NCBI GenBank assembly: GCA_905182525.1
Contig: CAJJBV010000005.1
Location: 1-64,000 of the forward strand
Source of the DNA: Cryomorphaceae bacterium
Lineage (GTDB): Bacteria > Bacteroidota > Bacteroidia > Flavobacteriales_D > Parvicellaceae
Direction of reading: 5' to 3'
DNA: 64,000 bases
Shown here piece after piece: positions 10,094 through 20,271 of the stretch. Positions within the stretch are counted from its first letter, which is position 1. The number at the start of each line of letters is the position of its first letter. Below the pieces are notes generated by a model. That model did no database searches. It was not told where the DNA came from and worked only from the letters and a program-made list of their open reading frames with translations. The position numbers and the translations under genes were made by a program.

Positions 10094-11179
10094 ATAAAGT
10101 TTAAAAACAAACCAAGCTATAATATTCAATGTGATATAAAACAAGTTTACTTTTCTGACTTTAACAGTCCGTACCATCTTTTAAGTACTATAAATCCAGA
10201 TAAAATACTATTCTTTAATATTGAAAGTTATTACCAAATATCCTTAAATCTGGCTGCAAAAAATTTAGGGATAAAGACTTTTATGATGCATCATGGTTTA
10301 TATCAACAAAACGGGATGGAAATAGCAAGTATTAAACAAAAATTTATAAAAGAAAATATCAAGAAAGATAGAATGGATTTTAAAACAATATTATTCTATG
10401 TATTCTCTTTAAGACTAAAAAACATTACTACTTTTTATAACTATATCACTTTTGCAATTAAGAGACGTAAGAATTCTGGTTATCTATTTTTTAAATCTCA
10501 TGACTACGAATTTTTAAAACCAGATATTTTCATACAATTGTCAGAGCATAATGCAACAATAACAAAAGATATATATAATTTATCTTCAAATGAAAGGTTT
10601 AGATTTATTGGACACCCATTTAATGATGAATTTTTTCCAAAACTATCTAATTTCGAGAAGAATGATAAATATTTTTTATTAATTGATAGTCATAACATGA
10701 AAAATGTTTTTCTTATAAATGGGTATTCTTATGAAGACAAAATAAATTTTTATAAAAAGCTTGGGTATTATGCTAATAAAAATGGTGCAAAACTAAAGAT
10801 CAAATTACATCCTGCTTCCTATGACAATATTGAAAATCCACTACCCAAAACTATTGAGTTTGTTCGAGATAGTAAAATTGATGCTTTAATTAGCGGCGCT
10901 TTAGGCTGTTTTGCTTTTTATTCTACACTCATAATACCAATTATTTATCATTCTAGTTGTTGTGTGGTAAAAACTAAAATCAGCTACTCTATTCAGCAAG
11001 AGCTAATTAATCTAAATTTAGTTACAGCAATTAATTTTTTTGAGTTTAATGAAAATGATATTTATTTTTTGAAAAACGAAAAAAAATCAAAGGAAACTAT
11101 TAGTGTTTTTATAAAAAGATATGTCTATATTCCTGATGGAAAAAGCACAGAAAGATTAGGTCAAATTTTAAAGAAATAA
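10094..11179 (+). CDS. GT-B-like glycosyltransferase, candidate nonulosonate (sialyltransferase-like) transferase, 5'-incomplete
   Basis: The first ATG gives 298 residues from 10283, but the same frame is open and clearly coding back to 10094 (KQVYFSDFNSPYHLL, then INPDKILFFNIESYYQ). The true start is therefore upstream and lost to a frame break near 10090. Later motifs are TFMMHHGLY, KLKIKLHPASYDN and ISGALGCFAFYSTLII: a basic-HP motif followed by a small-residue loop ending in Ser-Thr, as in poly- and oligosialyltransferase-like GT-B enzymes. Next to a nonulosonic acid operon, the plausible job is transfer of the CMP-activated acid to the surface glycan. That is inference; the sequence is not close to any family I can name firmly. 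Confidence 0.5.
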   Translation: MKFKNKPSYNIQCDIKQVYFSDFNSPYHLLSTINPDKILFFNIESYYQISLNLAAKNLGIKTFMMHHGLYQQNGMEIASIKQKFIKENIKKDRMDFKTILFYVFSLRLKNITTFYNYITFAIKRRKNSGYLFFKSHDYEFLKPDIFIQLSEHNATITKDIYNLSSNERFRFIGHPFNDEFFPKLSNFEKNDKYFLLIDSHNMKNVFLINGYSYEDKINFYKKLGYYANKNGAKLKIKLHPASYDNIENPLPKTIEFVRDSKIDALISGALGCFAFYSTLIIPIIYHSSCCVVKTKISYSIQQELINLNLVTAINFFEFNENDIYFLKNEKKSKETISVFIKRYVYIPDGKSTERLGQILKK

Positions 11180-11289
11180 AACATTCAATAAAAACTCAAT
11201 TTGCAAACTTTTAATCTTTTATTAAATTTTATTTTCTTTTTATTTGTTTCTGCTATATATTTAATGTGAAGATCATAAATCTCTTACTA

Positions 11290-11315
11290 TTTAAATGGCA
11301 AAAAGTAAATATTTT
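11290..11315 (-). repeat. 26-bp fragment identical to beta-mannosidase 3' coding sequence
   Basis: These 26 bases are identical to 14299-14324 inside the beta-mannosidase gene and are in the same orientation. Read on the minus strand they give ENIYFLPFK followed by two stops. The fragment lies in the 225-base gap (11180-11404) between the glycosyltransferase and methyltransferase genes, which otherwise holds nothing I can identify. Confidence 0.6.
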
Positions 11316-11404
11316 CAGGGACCAGTATTTTCTTAAAGCACAAGTTCTTTTATTAGGAGTGCTAGTTTCTAAAAACCTTTTAATTATCTTTCATAAAAAT
11401 TATA

Positions 11405-12257
11405 ATGGAAGAGGAGTATCATTTATCGTGTTTAATTTGTAATAACCCCAAATTAAACGACTTAGAACTTTACAAACATGCTTTTTTAACAAAATGCCAA
11501 AACTGTAATTTTGTTTTCTCTAGAAAGATACCCTCCCAAAAAGAGCTAAATGAACACTATGATGGCTATGGTAGAAATGGCTATTTATCCCCCATTACAA
11601 TTAAAAGATACAACGAGAGACGAGACTAAGTTTGAAAAATTTAAAAAAACTGGAAAAATTTTAGATGTAGGTTGTGGAGATGGCATATTAATGGAGTAAG
11701 AAAAGAGGATGGGAAGTTCATGGAACTGAATATACTAATGAAGCTATCAAAATATGTAAAACTAAAGGAATTCATATGCAAGAGGGAAAATTAAACCCTA
11801 AAAACTATACCGATGAAGAGTTTGATGTAATTACTTCATTTGAAGTTTTAGAGCACATTAACAATCCAGTTGAGGAAATAAAAATTTTTCATAAACTTCT
11901 TAGGCTAGGGGGATTAGTTTACCTTACAACTCCAAATTTTAATAGTATATCTAGGTATTATTTTAAGCGATCCAAACTTATAAAAATTCGAACTGTTTAA
12001 GTAGTTTAAAAAAGCTATTTAAGTCATCAAAGTTTGCTAATTCTCCAGAAGCATTTTGAATTAGCATAACTAGAATTAAAACTAGCATGGGAATTAGTGA
12101 TCAACCTTTTATTTCCGTTAAGTCTGATGATGAAAGGATAAGAAAACAATTAGAAAGTAATAAAGTTTTAAAGATAATTAAAACTCTAATTAACTATGGT
12201 TTAACAATTTCTGGTAGAGGAAATAGTTTAAAAGGGTGGTTTGTAAAGCATTATTAA
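11405..12257 (+). pseudogene. Zinc-ribbon SAM-dependent methyltransferase of a glycan locus, frameshifted
   Basis: Starts at 11405. The N-terminus holds a four-cysteine zinc-binding element (CLICNNPKLN, then TKCQNCNF). The class I methyltransferase core follows: GKILDVGCGDGILME (SAM motif I), WEVHGTEYTNEA, FDVITSFEVLEHINNPVEEI and LVYLTTPNFNS. The C-terminus reads LTISGRGNSLKGWFVKHY and ends at 12257. Breaks occur near 11627, 11694, 11965 and 12000-12060. The architecture is common among methyltransferases that modify nucleotide sugars or O-antigen chains. Substrate unknown. Confidence 0.7.
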
Positions 12258-12348
12258 AATTATTTAGACCTGCTCTTTTCCCGGATTATATAAATTAAAC
12301 TAAAAAAGATAAAAATTAATTTTTTGTTTTGTTTTCTTGAAACAATAT

Positions 12349-12478
12349 GCAAAATTTTTATAAGTCATTATTAAATCTACTTTATGCTCTTTCTCTTTTG
12401 TTTCTGCTTCATATTCAACTTTAGGATTTACAAGCATTAAGAATTTAAAGGATAAAAAAATATTTTTAAAAAAGTTTG
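12349..12478 (-). pseudogene. Remnant of a second beta-mannosidase 3' region
   Basis: Read on the minus strand this gives NPKVEYEAETKEKEHKVDLI and then MTYKNFA, aligning without gaps to NPEIEYKAIVNKKEHKIDLI and ITCKNFA in the intact beta-mannosidase (about 14203-14324). The nucleotide sequence is visibly related but diverged (for example the shared ATTATTAAATCTA and TTTATGCTCTTTCT stretches). No more of the gene is present on either side. It lies downstream of the methyltransferase in the 12258-12495 gap, whose remainder shows nothing else. Confidence 0.7.
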
Positions 12479-12495
12479 ATTTATGTTTTTATTTT

Positions 12496-13820
12496 TCAAA
12501 TACTGATTTTTTTCTTACCAGGTATATAAAAGAAAAAAAGAAAGGCATTAACGGTATTTTGTATCTGACCAAATGCCCCAAAGTTGGTTCCAGCTATGCC
12601 AACACCAAAGGCAAAAAACAAAGAAAAGACTAAACAATAAACCAAAAAAGGATCATTAAAAGTTATTCTAAAAAATCTAAAGGGACCTATTCGAATAAGG
12701 GAATAAAGAACAAAAAGAATTAAAATAGTATTTTCAATAGCAGAAACAACCATAGTTGGACTTCCAATTTCCCACGGCAAGGGCCTAAAAAGAGCGGTAA
12801 ATATAGCTAATGGAGCAGAGCTCAATAGTCCACTAATAGACCCATCTATTCTATCCAATTTATAATTATTCCCACCATAATGCCATTCGTTTAGTAAATC
12901 ATCTTGTGTAATTTGCGCTTTTTTAATGGCCCCTTCTACACTGCCATACACCCCCATTGAATCAGAAAGACTATTAAAAATTAACGCTCCAGAGCCAATA
13001 AAAATTAAAATAAGCGCAGGGAAAACAAGAACTCTTATAATTGTGTTTTTAATATTTTTTAAATAACTATTATTAACCCAAAATAAAAAACCAGGGATTA
13101 AAGAAATTAATATATAAGGCTTACAATTTAGTATCATAACCACATTTAGTACTAAAAAGAAGCCATTCCAAAACACTTTTTTCCGGGCTATAAAAACATA
13201 GTAAAAACTATATGTGACCCAGCAAGTTGCCCCAAGCATATAGCTATCTTTCATAATTCCCCCTCCCCAAAAAACTAAAGAAGGCATAAACAATATTATA
13301 TATGCCAATGCTTTAGTTTGTCCAGGATACAAAATATTAACTAGACGATAAAACTTCCAAATACCTATATAGGAAAAAACACTAGTTAAAAAGCTAGTAA
13401 TTAAAAAGCTTTTAGACCCTAAAAGATATAAAGGAGCAGATAGCCTACAAACTAAAAAGGTGTTTTTATTAGCAAAGTAATGTGAATGTGGAAATCCAGT
13501 TTCATAATTAAAACTACTGTAAGGAGTTATCATAACTATTTGTATTAAACAAAACAGCCAATCCTTTTGGAAAAATCCTGAACAAGTAAATTTCCAAGAG
13601 CTTTAGCCCCTCTGAAATAAGCAAGAGTATCCCCGCCACCATAGTAAAATAAGTAGATAGAAATAAACGCACTTACACCAATTATTTTAAACCAAAGGCC
13701 TTTTACAAAATATTTGTATTCAGGGTACTTATTAATATTATTTGATTTTATTAAACGGGCTAGGCCGATAATAACAAATAAGTATAATGGAACTAATATT
13801 AAATCTTCAATAGAAATCAT
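12496..13820 (-). CDS. Polytopic membrane protein, candidate Wzy-like polymerase or GT-C protein, one frameshift
   Basis: About 440 residues with roughly ten membrane segments. The N-terminal part (from 13820) reads IYLFYYGGGDTLAYFRGAKA; the second part resumes at IQIVMITPYSSFNYETG after a break in a T run near 13550. Other motifs are FWGGGIMKDSYMLG and RPLPWEIGSP. The pattern of an early GGDT-Y motif, a later GGG/IxKDS motif and a periplasmic loop recurs in uncharacterised membrane proteins of Bacteroidota polysaccharide loci that occupy the position of O-unit polymerases or EpsG-like proteins. Polymerase is a guess from topology and context. Confidence 0.55.
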
Positions 13821-14037
13821 TCTTAGCTTTGTTTTTCAAAGTTCTTTGTGAAGCTAATTTAGAGTATTTTTATTAATTGAGATAATTTTATATTGTATAT
13901 ATTAATCATAAAAGTCATCATCAAGAACTTTAGGGAAACATTAGGAATTGATTTTTCTAATTGGGATTCACAATATACCAAACTATAAATTAACTACAAT
14001 GAGTGTTTTTTGATTCTAATTATAATTGGTAAAGGGC

Positions 14038-16643
14038 TTAAAACCCATCCACCAGGCTCTTAACTTTTACAGAATTTAAGATTTCTTCCGAATTTTCTTT
14101 TTCGTTTAAATAAATACTAACTTTTTTTCGTTGCCCAGCATCTAAATCGAAAAAATTATCAGAAAAATTCTCTTTGCTATTACAGGTGATATGAATCCCT
14201 TTTGCAAAATTTTTACAAGTTATTATTAAATCTATTTTATGCTCTTTCTTGTTTACTATTGCTTTATACTCAATCTCGGGATTAGCTATTTTTAAATCTT
14301 TAAATGGCAAAAAGTAAATATTTTTGGATGAGATTATTTTCCCTTTTTCTTTTAAAACTAATTTTAGATAACTCTGTTTCTTCTTCTCAAATTTTGGAAG
14401 TTCGCTTTTAAATATTGTTAAAATAGCGCCTACTTCAAATGGTTTTAAACTCACTTGCTGTTTCCAGTTTTGTAAAATGGAATCCCCATTAAATGGCATT
14501 AACGAAATTTCAACTTCTCCAATAAAAGCTTCCTTTAAGTCTGATACTACACTTACCTGTAAATTACTATCTATAAATTCATGACTAATAATTACTGGCT
14601 TAAAAGCTTTTTTTACATTATAGTGTAGGGCTTTCCATTTGCCGTAATAATCTATTCCCGACCAAGAAGCCCCTGGCCAACAGTCGTTTAATTGCCAGTA
14701 AAGAGAGCCCATACAAGTAGCTTTATTTCGTCTATGTGCTTCAATTGCTGTTCTTATTCCATCTGCTTGTAGAATTTGACTCACATATAAAAGAGATTCG
14801 AAATTTTTTGGCTTTTTAAATTCTCTACTCATATACTCTTCAATAGTTGCATTCCCAATACTAGATCGTTGGTGGGATTTCATAACTTCAGAATACATAT
14901 TTGTATCTTCAAGACTCGCAAAATTCTGAAAACTAGAGAATTCTGTAAAAGACTGAAAGCCATATTCACTCATAAATGGTGATATTTTAGAGTTGAAATT
15001 TTCAAAAGGCTCTTTACCCCACCAAACTCCCCAATAATGGGTATCTCCTGTTTTATAAGTTTCTGGAATACCTTCTGCTGCACTTGGTGAAGAAGCCCAA
15101 TAATCTGTTCCTATATTGTATTTAATATCTCCATGTTCTGGATGAAAGTCATAAACTACTTTTGGTAAAATATGATGGAAGAGAGTATCATAATCATGCC
15201 ATATTTTATCTGCTATTTCTTGTGATTGTTCTTTTATAGCTGTCTTCTCCCAACCCCAACGTTTCCAAGCTGCTAAGTTCTCGTTATTGCCGCACCAAAG
15301 AGCCATACAAGTATGTTTTTTAAGTCGATTGTAATTGTCTATTGCTTCCAAACGAACGTTTTCTAAAAAATTAGAATCTCCTGGATACATTGCACATGCA
15401 AACATAAAATCTTGCCAAACCATAAGTCCCAAAGAATCACAAATTTCATAAAACCTATCGTCTTCGTAAACTCCACCTCCCCAAACACGAATCATATTCA
15501 TATTGGCATCAGCTGCTGCTGATAGTAATTTTATATAGTCATTATTGGTCACTCTTGGAAGAAAAATATCTTGAGGAATATAATTTACTCCTTTAGCAAA
15601 AACGGGAAGGCCGTTTACTTTAAAAAAGAAGTTGGGGGCTTGAGTAGAATCTTTAACTTCTAAAGCAATTGTCCTAAGCCCTAGTTTTTGATTTGCTAAC
15701 CTTTATTCTTTTTATTTACTAGCTCTACCTTGACATCATATAAATATTGTTCTCCCATTCCGTTGGGCCACCACAGCTTTGGATTGTCAATTTTAAAATG
15801 AGAGACATGCTTTTTTTCTCCCACGACAAGTTTTAGATCAGAACTGTAAGCAATGGAATCATTTAGTTTAATTATAATATTGGCATTGGGGGTTTTTATT
15901 GAAGATTCAATTGTTGTATTTACAGAAATATAAGCAAGGCTATCAAAAGTATATTTAATATTAAAATCTTTAATTCTAAAGTCGTTCCAGCTAATTAAAG
16001 TAACAGGGCGCCAAATTCCAGAAGTTACTAGTCTAGGGCCCCAATCCCAACCATAATGGTAAGCTGCTTTTCTGGTAAATACATTTACTCGCTTTCCTCC
16101 TTCTACTTCTCCCCTTTCTGCTTGATCGTTAGCGGAAACTGGAATAGTATAGTCTAGTGAATTGTATAGTTCTAATCCTTTTTTTATAGGTGATTCTAAA
16201 ACAATTCGAAGTGTGTTTTTTCCTTTTTTTAAAAATGGTTTTACATCTACATTATAAGTTCTGTGCATATTATTAGACTCGAGAATAATACTGTCGTTTA
16301 AATAAACCCTAGCATAAGTATCTAGTCCTTCAAATCTTAATTCATGATTTTGAAGCTCAATTTCATCTTCGCTAGTCTCAAAAATATTTTGATAAATCCA
16401 ATCTTTTTTATCTACCCATTGTACTTTACTTTCGTTTAATCTGTAAAAAGGATCTTCAATAATACCATTGGTCATAAGATCGGTATGTACACAGCCAGGA
16501 ACAGTTGCAGGAAACCATTTATTTGAATTTTTTTCTTGGAAAGTCCAGTTTGTATGAAGTTTTCTTTCTAAAACTGAGGATTGAGAAAATAGTATTGGGG
16601 GGGAGAAAAGAAAAATGAAATAAGTCAACAAAAACTTTTGCAT
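14038..16643 (-). CDS. Secreted GH2 beta-mannosidase, one frameshift
   Basis: About 868 residues with a signal peptide (LLTYFIFLFSPPILFSQ). The GH2 sugar-binding domain contains YGWDWGPRLVTSGIWRPV, diagnostic of beta-mannosidases. The TIM barrel reads MIRVWGGGVYEDDRFYEICD, then ALWCGNNEN with the acid/base Glu, SPFMSEYGFQSF with the nucleophile Glu, and YWQLNDCWPGASW. One break near 15700 (LVNKKNKG against LANQKLGLRT) is probably a base error. The enzyme removes terminal beta-mannose; export suggests action on glycans or glycoproteins in the periplasm or at the surface. It neighbours glycan synthesis genes and has two decayed partial copies at 11290 and 12349. Confidence 0.92.
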
Positions 16644-16790
16644 CTTTAAATATACACAAGCAGATTTAAATTGTTATTGTCTTAACTTGAAAAGTAAAAA
16701 ATAACATTCTTCTGTTAATAAAACCCTTTTTAATTTAAATCAGAATATTTTTATAATTATAATTTTATTTGAAATTTAAAACTAAAAACA

Positions 16791-17405
16791 ATGAAAAATA
16801 AAAATTTATTTAAAATTATGAGCTTATTTCTAGCAATAGCTTTAAGCAATTTCTCTTTTTCTCAAGATGAAAAAGCAACAGAAAGTGAATTTGCAGATTA
16901 TGCTGTAGGAATTACAGGTAGCCCCTTTGGCGGAGCTATTGGGTTTACTCATAATTGGAATGCAAAAACATCATTTCAAGCTGCTCTAGGTGGTTTTTCT
17001 GGAACAGCACCAATTAATCCAACTATTGATGGGGTAAAATATGACGTAGACAATTCAACTTCTTGGATGGGAATGTTTATTAACCATCGACCATTTGAAG
17101 ATAAAGACTGGTTTAGACTTGGAACTGGAATTGGAGTTGGAACAATTAAAAATACTCTTAGTTCTGATGGAAGCACCGATACATATCAAGCAAACTACGT
17201 AGGAAATATAGTTGGGTATGTGGGTGTAGGTTTTGGAGGCCGTCCCAAAAAAGGCTTAGTATATAGCCTTGATCTAGGGTTGCTTTCTACAAGTGGTGCT
17301 AATGTTACTGGACCAAATGCTGAAACTGCGGCTAAAATTGCTGATGATAGTTTCTTTGGAGCACTTCTTCCAAATATTCAATTAGGAATTTCTTGGGGAT
17401 TTTAA
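16791..17405 (+). CDS. Outer-membrane beta-barrel-like protein
   Basis: 204 residues with a signal peptide (LFLAIALSNFSFSQ). The mature part is rich in alternating Gly and aromatic strands (GAIGFTHNWNAKTSF, FRLGTGIGVGTIK, GYVGVGFGG) and ends in ISWGF, a terminal-aromatic ending typical of small eight-strand outer-membrane barrels. It is monocistronic, with a likely hairpin terminator at 17433. I do not recognise a specific family. Confidence 0.6.
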   Translation: MKNKNLFKIMSLFLAIALSNFSFSQDEKATESEFADYAVGITGSPFGGAIGFTHNWNAKTSFQAALGGFSGTAPINPTIDGVKYDVDNSTSWMGMFINHRPFEDKDWFRLGTGIGVGTIKNTLSSDGSTDTYQANYVGNIVGYVGVGFGGRPKKGLVYSLDLGLLSTSGANVTGPNAETAAKIADDSFFGALLPNIQLGISWGF

Positions 17406-17432
17406 ATCATCTACAAAATATTAAATAAAAAA

Positions 17433-17480
17433 AGGATTTTGAGATGTTTATAAAAATCTAAATCCTATTATTGTATTTTT
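17433..17480 (+). terminator. Possible intrinsic terminator
   Basis: AGGATTT at 17433 pairs with AAATCCT at 17460, with partly paired bases between, followed by a T-rich stretch ending in five Ts. It lies just after the stop of the 16791 gene. The stem is A/T-rich, so strength is uncertain. Confidence 0.4.
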
Positions 17481-17508
17481 ACTAATAACATTAAACTAAT
17501 ATATAGAT

Positions 17509-19278
17509 ATGAAATATCTAGTTTCATTTTTAATCCTTTTACAATCCTCTATTTGTTTCTCACAAAATATTCTTTCCAATAAATCTACTTCAAAGGAATT
17601 AACCAAAGAAGCTATTTCTAATTATAAAAATAGTTTTCTTAGTAACTCTAGAAGTGTTATAACTACACAGCCTAATGGGAATTTAAGAACTATGGCCGAG
17701 TGGGAAGAAGTTCAAGCAATTTGCATAACCTGGACAGGATACAAAAGTATTTTAGCTAAAATAGTAGAAGAAGTTCAAACAGAATGTGAAGTAATTGTTT
17801 TGTGTAACAATACAAACTCGGCCCAAAGTGAGTTGTCAAACTATGGGGTTTCATTAACGAATGTCACATTTGTTCCAGCCAATTTTAATTCTATTTGGAT
17901 GAGAGATTATGGTGGAAATACAGTTTATAAAGACTATGTAGATTCTCTAATTCTAGTAGATTGGATTTACAACAGAAGCCGGCCATTTGACAATAATTCA
18001 CCTAATGCAATAGGCTCTTTAAAAGGAATTCCTGTTTATGAAATGTCTCAGTTAGGGACCGATTTAGTACATACTGGAGGGAATTTTATGGCCGATGGCT
18101 TTGGTACTGGATTTTCATCGAAGTTAGTTGATGAAGAAAATGGCAACTTAGGAACTTATAATCTAAGCTATAAAACACCTGCCCAAGTTGATCAATTAAT
18201 GGATGACTGGATGGGAATTGATACTTACATTAAAATGCCTGTTTTACCCTACGATGATATACATCACATTGACATGCATATGAAACTTTTAGATGAAGAA
18301 ACTTTACTAGTTGGTGAATTCCCTTTGAATGTTTCGGATGGCCCTCAAATTGAAATGAACATTCAATACATTCAAGATAATTTTACATCAGTTTATGGCA
18401 CTCCATTTAAAATTGTAAGGATTCCTATGATTCCATCAACATCTGGGGGATATCCTAATGGAAACTGGAATGGAGCTTCCTATAGAACTTACGCCAATAA
18501 TTTAATTGTAAATAAAAAAGTATTGGTTCCAACCTATAGAACACAATACGATACAACAGGACTTAGAATTTTAAGAGAATCAATGCCAGGCTATGAGGTA
18601 ATTGGGATTGATTGTGATAATTCTGGAGCTAATATTATTGGTTCTGGAGGAGCAATTCATTGTATCACAAAAGCCATTGGGGTTAGCGATCCGCTTTTAA
18701 TTTCACATCAACAGCTTTCCAATACAACTGATAATATAAACCCTCAAAATATTGAAGCATTAATAATGCATCGATCAGGTATTTTAAGTGCTACACTATA
18801 TTTTAAAAAAGAAACTGATTCTAGCTTTTCTAGTATTTCAATGACTAATATTTCTGGGAACCAGTGGGCTGGAGATATTCCTGCTCAAGCGGCAGGAAGT
18901 AGCGTAAAATATTATATTTCTGCAATTGCCAACTCCGGTAAAAGTCAAGTTCGTCCATTAACTGCCCCCAACGGTTATTTTAAATATAAAATCTTAAATT
19001 TTGTGGACGTTCCTGAAATGAAAATAGCTTTTGGTAGAGTTTTTCCGAACCCTTCTCATGGACTTACTTGCATAGAAATTAATAATAGTAACGGATTTAA
19101 TGGTGCTCTAGAATTATATGATATTATGGGTAAAAAAGTATCTACAATTCATTCTGGAAAGTTCATAAAGGGGGATAGAAAATATTTTATTGATTTATCT
19201 AACTATGCAAAAGGGGCTTATTTGTTTGTTTTAAAAAACAAAGAGAAAATAAAAACAAACACAATTTTTATAAATTAA
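17509..19278 (+). CDS. Secreted peptidylarginine/agmatine deiminase family protein (PPAD-like) with T9SS type A sorting domain
   Basis: 589 residues with a signal peptide (LVSFLILLQSSICFSQ). The catalytic domain (about 55-390) carries the guanidino-modifying signature: WMRDYGGN (Asp), HHIDMHMK (His-x-Asp), RTYANNLIVN (Asn) and GGAIHCITKAIG (nucleophile Cys). An Ig-like region (about 400-495) follows, then a T9SS C-terminal domain starting FPNPSHG. Signal peptide, deiminase, Ig fold and sorting domain is the architecture of Porphyromonas PPAD, a surface enzyme that citrullinates C-terminal arginines. Cytoplasmic agmatine deiminases lack the last two modules. Whether the substrate is peptide arginine or free agmatine is not settled by sequence. 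The frame is intact. Confidence 0.88.
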   Translation: MKYLVSFLILLQSSICFSQNILSNKSTSKELTKEAISNYKNSFLSNSRSVITTQPNGNLRTMAEWEEVQAICITWTGYKSILAKIVEEVQTECEVIVLCNNTNSAQSELSNYGVSLTNVTFVPANFNSIWMRDYGGNTVYKDYVDSLILVDWIYNRSRPFDNNSPNAIGSLKGIPVYEMSQLGTDLVHTGGNFMADGFGTGFSSKLVDEENGNLGTYNLSYKTPAQVDQLMDDWMGIDTYIKMPVLPYDDIHHIDMHMKLLDEETLLVGEFPLNVSDGPQIEMNIQYIQDNFTSVYGTPFKIVRIPMIPSTSGGYPNGNWNGASYRTYANNLIVNKKVLVPTYRTQYDTTGLRILRESMPGYEVIGIDCDNSGANIIGSGGAIHCITKAIGVSDPLLISHQQLSNTTDNINPQNIEALIMHRSGILSATLYFKKETDSSFSSISMTNISGNQWAGDIPAQAAGSSVKYYISAIANSGKSQVRPLTAPNGYFKYKILNFVDVPEMKIAFGRVFPNPSHGLTCIEINNSNGFNGALELYDIMGKKVSTIHSGKFIKGDRKYFIDLSNYAKGAYLFVLKNKEKIKTNTIFIN

Positions 19279-19279
19279 T

Positions 19280-20011
19280 TTAGGAGGCTGTTTTTGAGGA
19301 GTTTTTTAAAATCAAATTAATCTCTAATAATTCTTTTGTAGTAAATTCTCTCCACTCCCCTACTTTTAAGTTTAGCTTTATGTTCATAATTCTAACTCTC
19401 TTAAGTTGTTTTACCTCATAGCCTAAATATTCACACATCCTTCGTATTTGTCTATTTAGTCCCTGTGTTAATATTATTTTAAATTTTTTATTGCTTATTT
19501 TTTCAGTCTGGCAGTTTTTAGTTACTGTTCCCATTATTGGAATTCCTCTACTCATTTTTCTAATAAAATCGTAGTCTATATTCTTGTCTACAGTTACAAT
19601 ATATTCCTTTTCATGGGCATTGCTTGCTCTCAAAATTTTATTAACTATATCACCATCTGAGGTTAAAAATATTAACCCTTCACTTGGTTTGTCTAATCTA
19701 CCTATTGGAAATATTCTCTTTGGATAATTTATAAAATCTACAATATTATTTTTTTCGCGTTTTGTGTCTGTGGTACAAACAATTCCAGTAGGCTTATTAA
19801 AGGCGATATAAACAAATTTGTTTTTTTCTTTAGAAACAACATTTTCTTCAACAGTTACCTTGTCTCCAGGCGATACTTTTGTTCCTATAGGAGGGACTTT
19901 ACCATTAATTTTTACTAGTCCCTTTTCAATTAATTTATCGGCTTCTCTTCTAGAGCAAAACCCAGCCTCACTCAAGTACTTATTAATTCTTATTCCCTTT
20001 TTATCAATCAT
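19280..20011 (-). CDS. rluF: 23S rRNA pseudouridine synthase RluF
   Basis: 243 residues. An S4 RNA-binding domain (GIRINKYLSEAGFCSRREAD) is followed by the RsuA/RluF-type catalytic domain with FPIGRLDKPSEGLIFLTSDG, where the Asp is the catalytic residue, and the GLNRQIRRMCEYLGYEV motif. Family choice follows the RluF-like C-terminus; RluB/E-type relatives are the alternatives. It ends one base after the convergent deiminase gene. Intact and of normal length. Confidence 0.87.
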   Translation of the reverse strand: MIDKKGIRINKYLSEAGFCSRREADKLIEKGLVKINGKVPPIGTKVSPGDKVTVEENVVSKEKNKFVYIAFNKPTGIVCTTDTKREKNNIVDFINYPKRIFPIGRLDKPSEGLIFLTSDGDIVNKILRASNAHEKEYIVTVDKNIDYDFIRKMSRGIPIMGTVTKNCQTEKISNKKFKIILTQGLNRQIRRMCEYLGYEVKQLKRVRIMNIKLNLKVGEWREFTTKELLEINLILKNSSKTAS

Positions 20012-20271
20012 AATTTAAGCTGATTTTATAAAGTAACTATAAAAATGTTTAAGAATAGTAAATTTGAAAAGCATTATTTATTTTCTCAGGTGATAGTCAA
20101 TAAGTAAGTAGAATATTAAATGTTTTAAATCCGCTTAAAGTTGATTATCGCTGTTTTCAATAGTTATTACTAACAGTTTTTGTTTTGAATAGATAGCGTT
20201 ATTTTTCAATTATTGTTAAACTTTAATCTTTCAAACTATTTATTTACATAAATTTATATATAATATAGTTT

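Noticed and set aside
13850-14000. Plus-strand frame ending FRETLGIDFSNWDSQYTKL in the gap before the beta-mannosidase
   Set aside because: It reads like a protein tail but has no start codon and is only about 35 codons; no homologue recognised.
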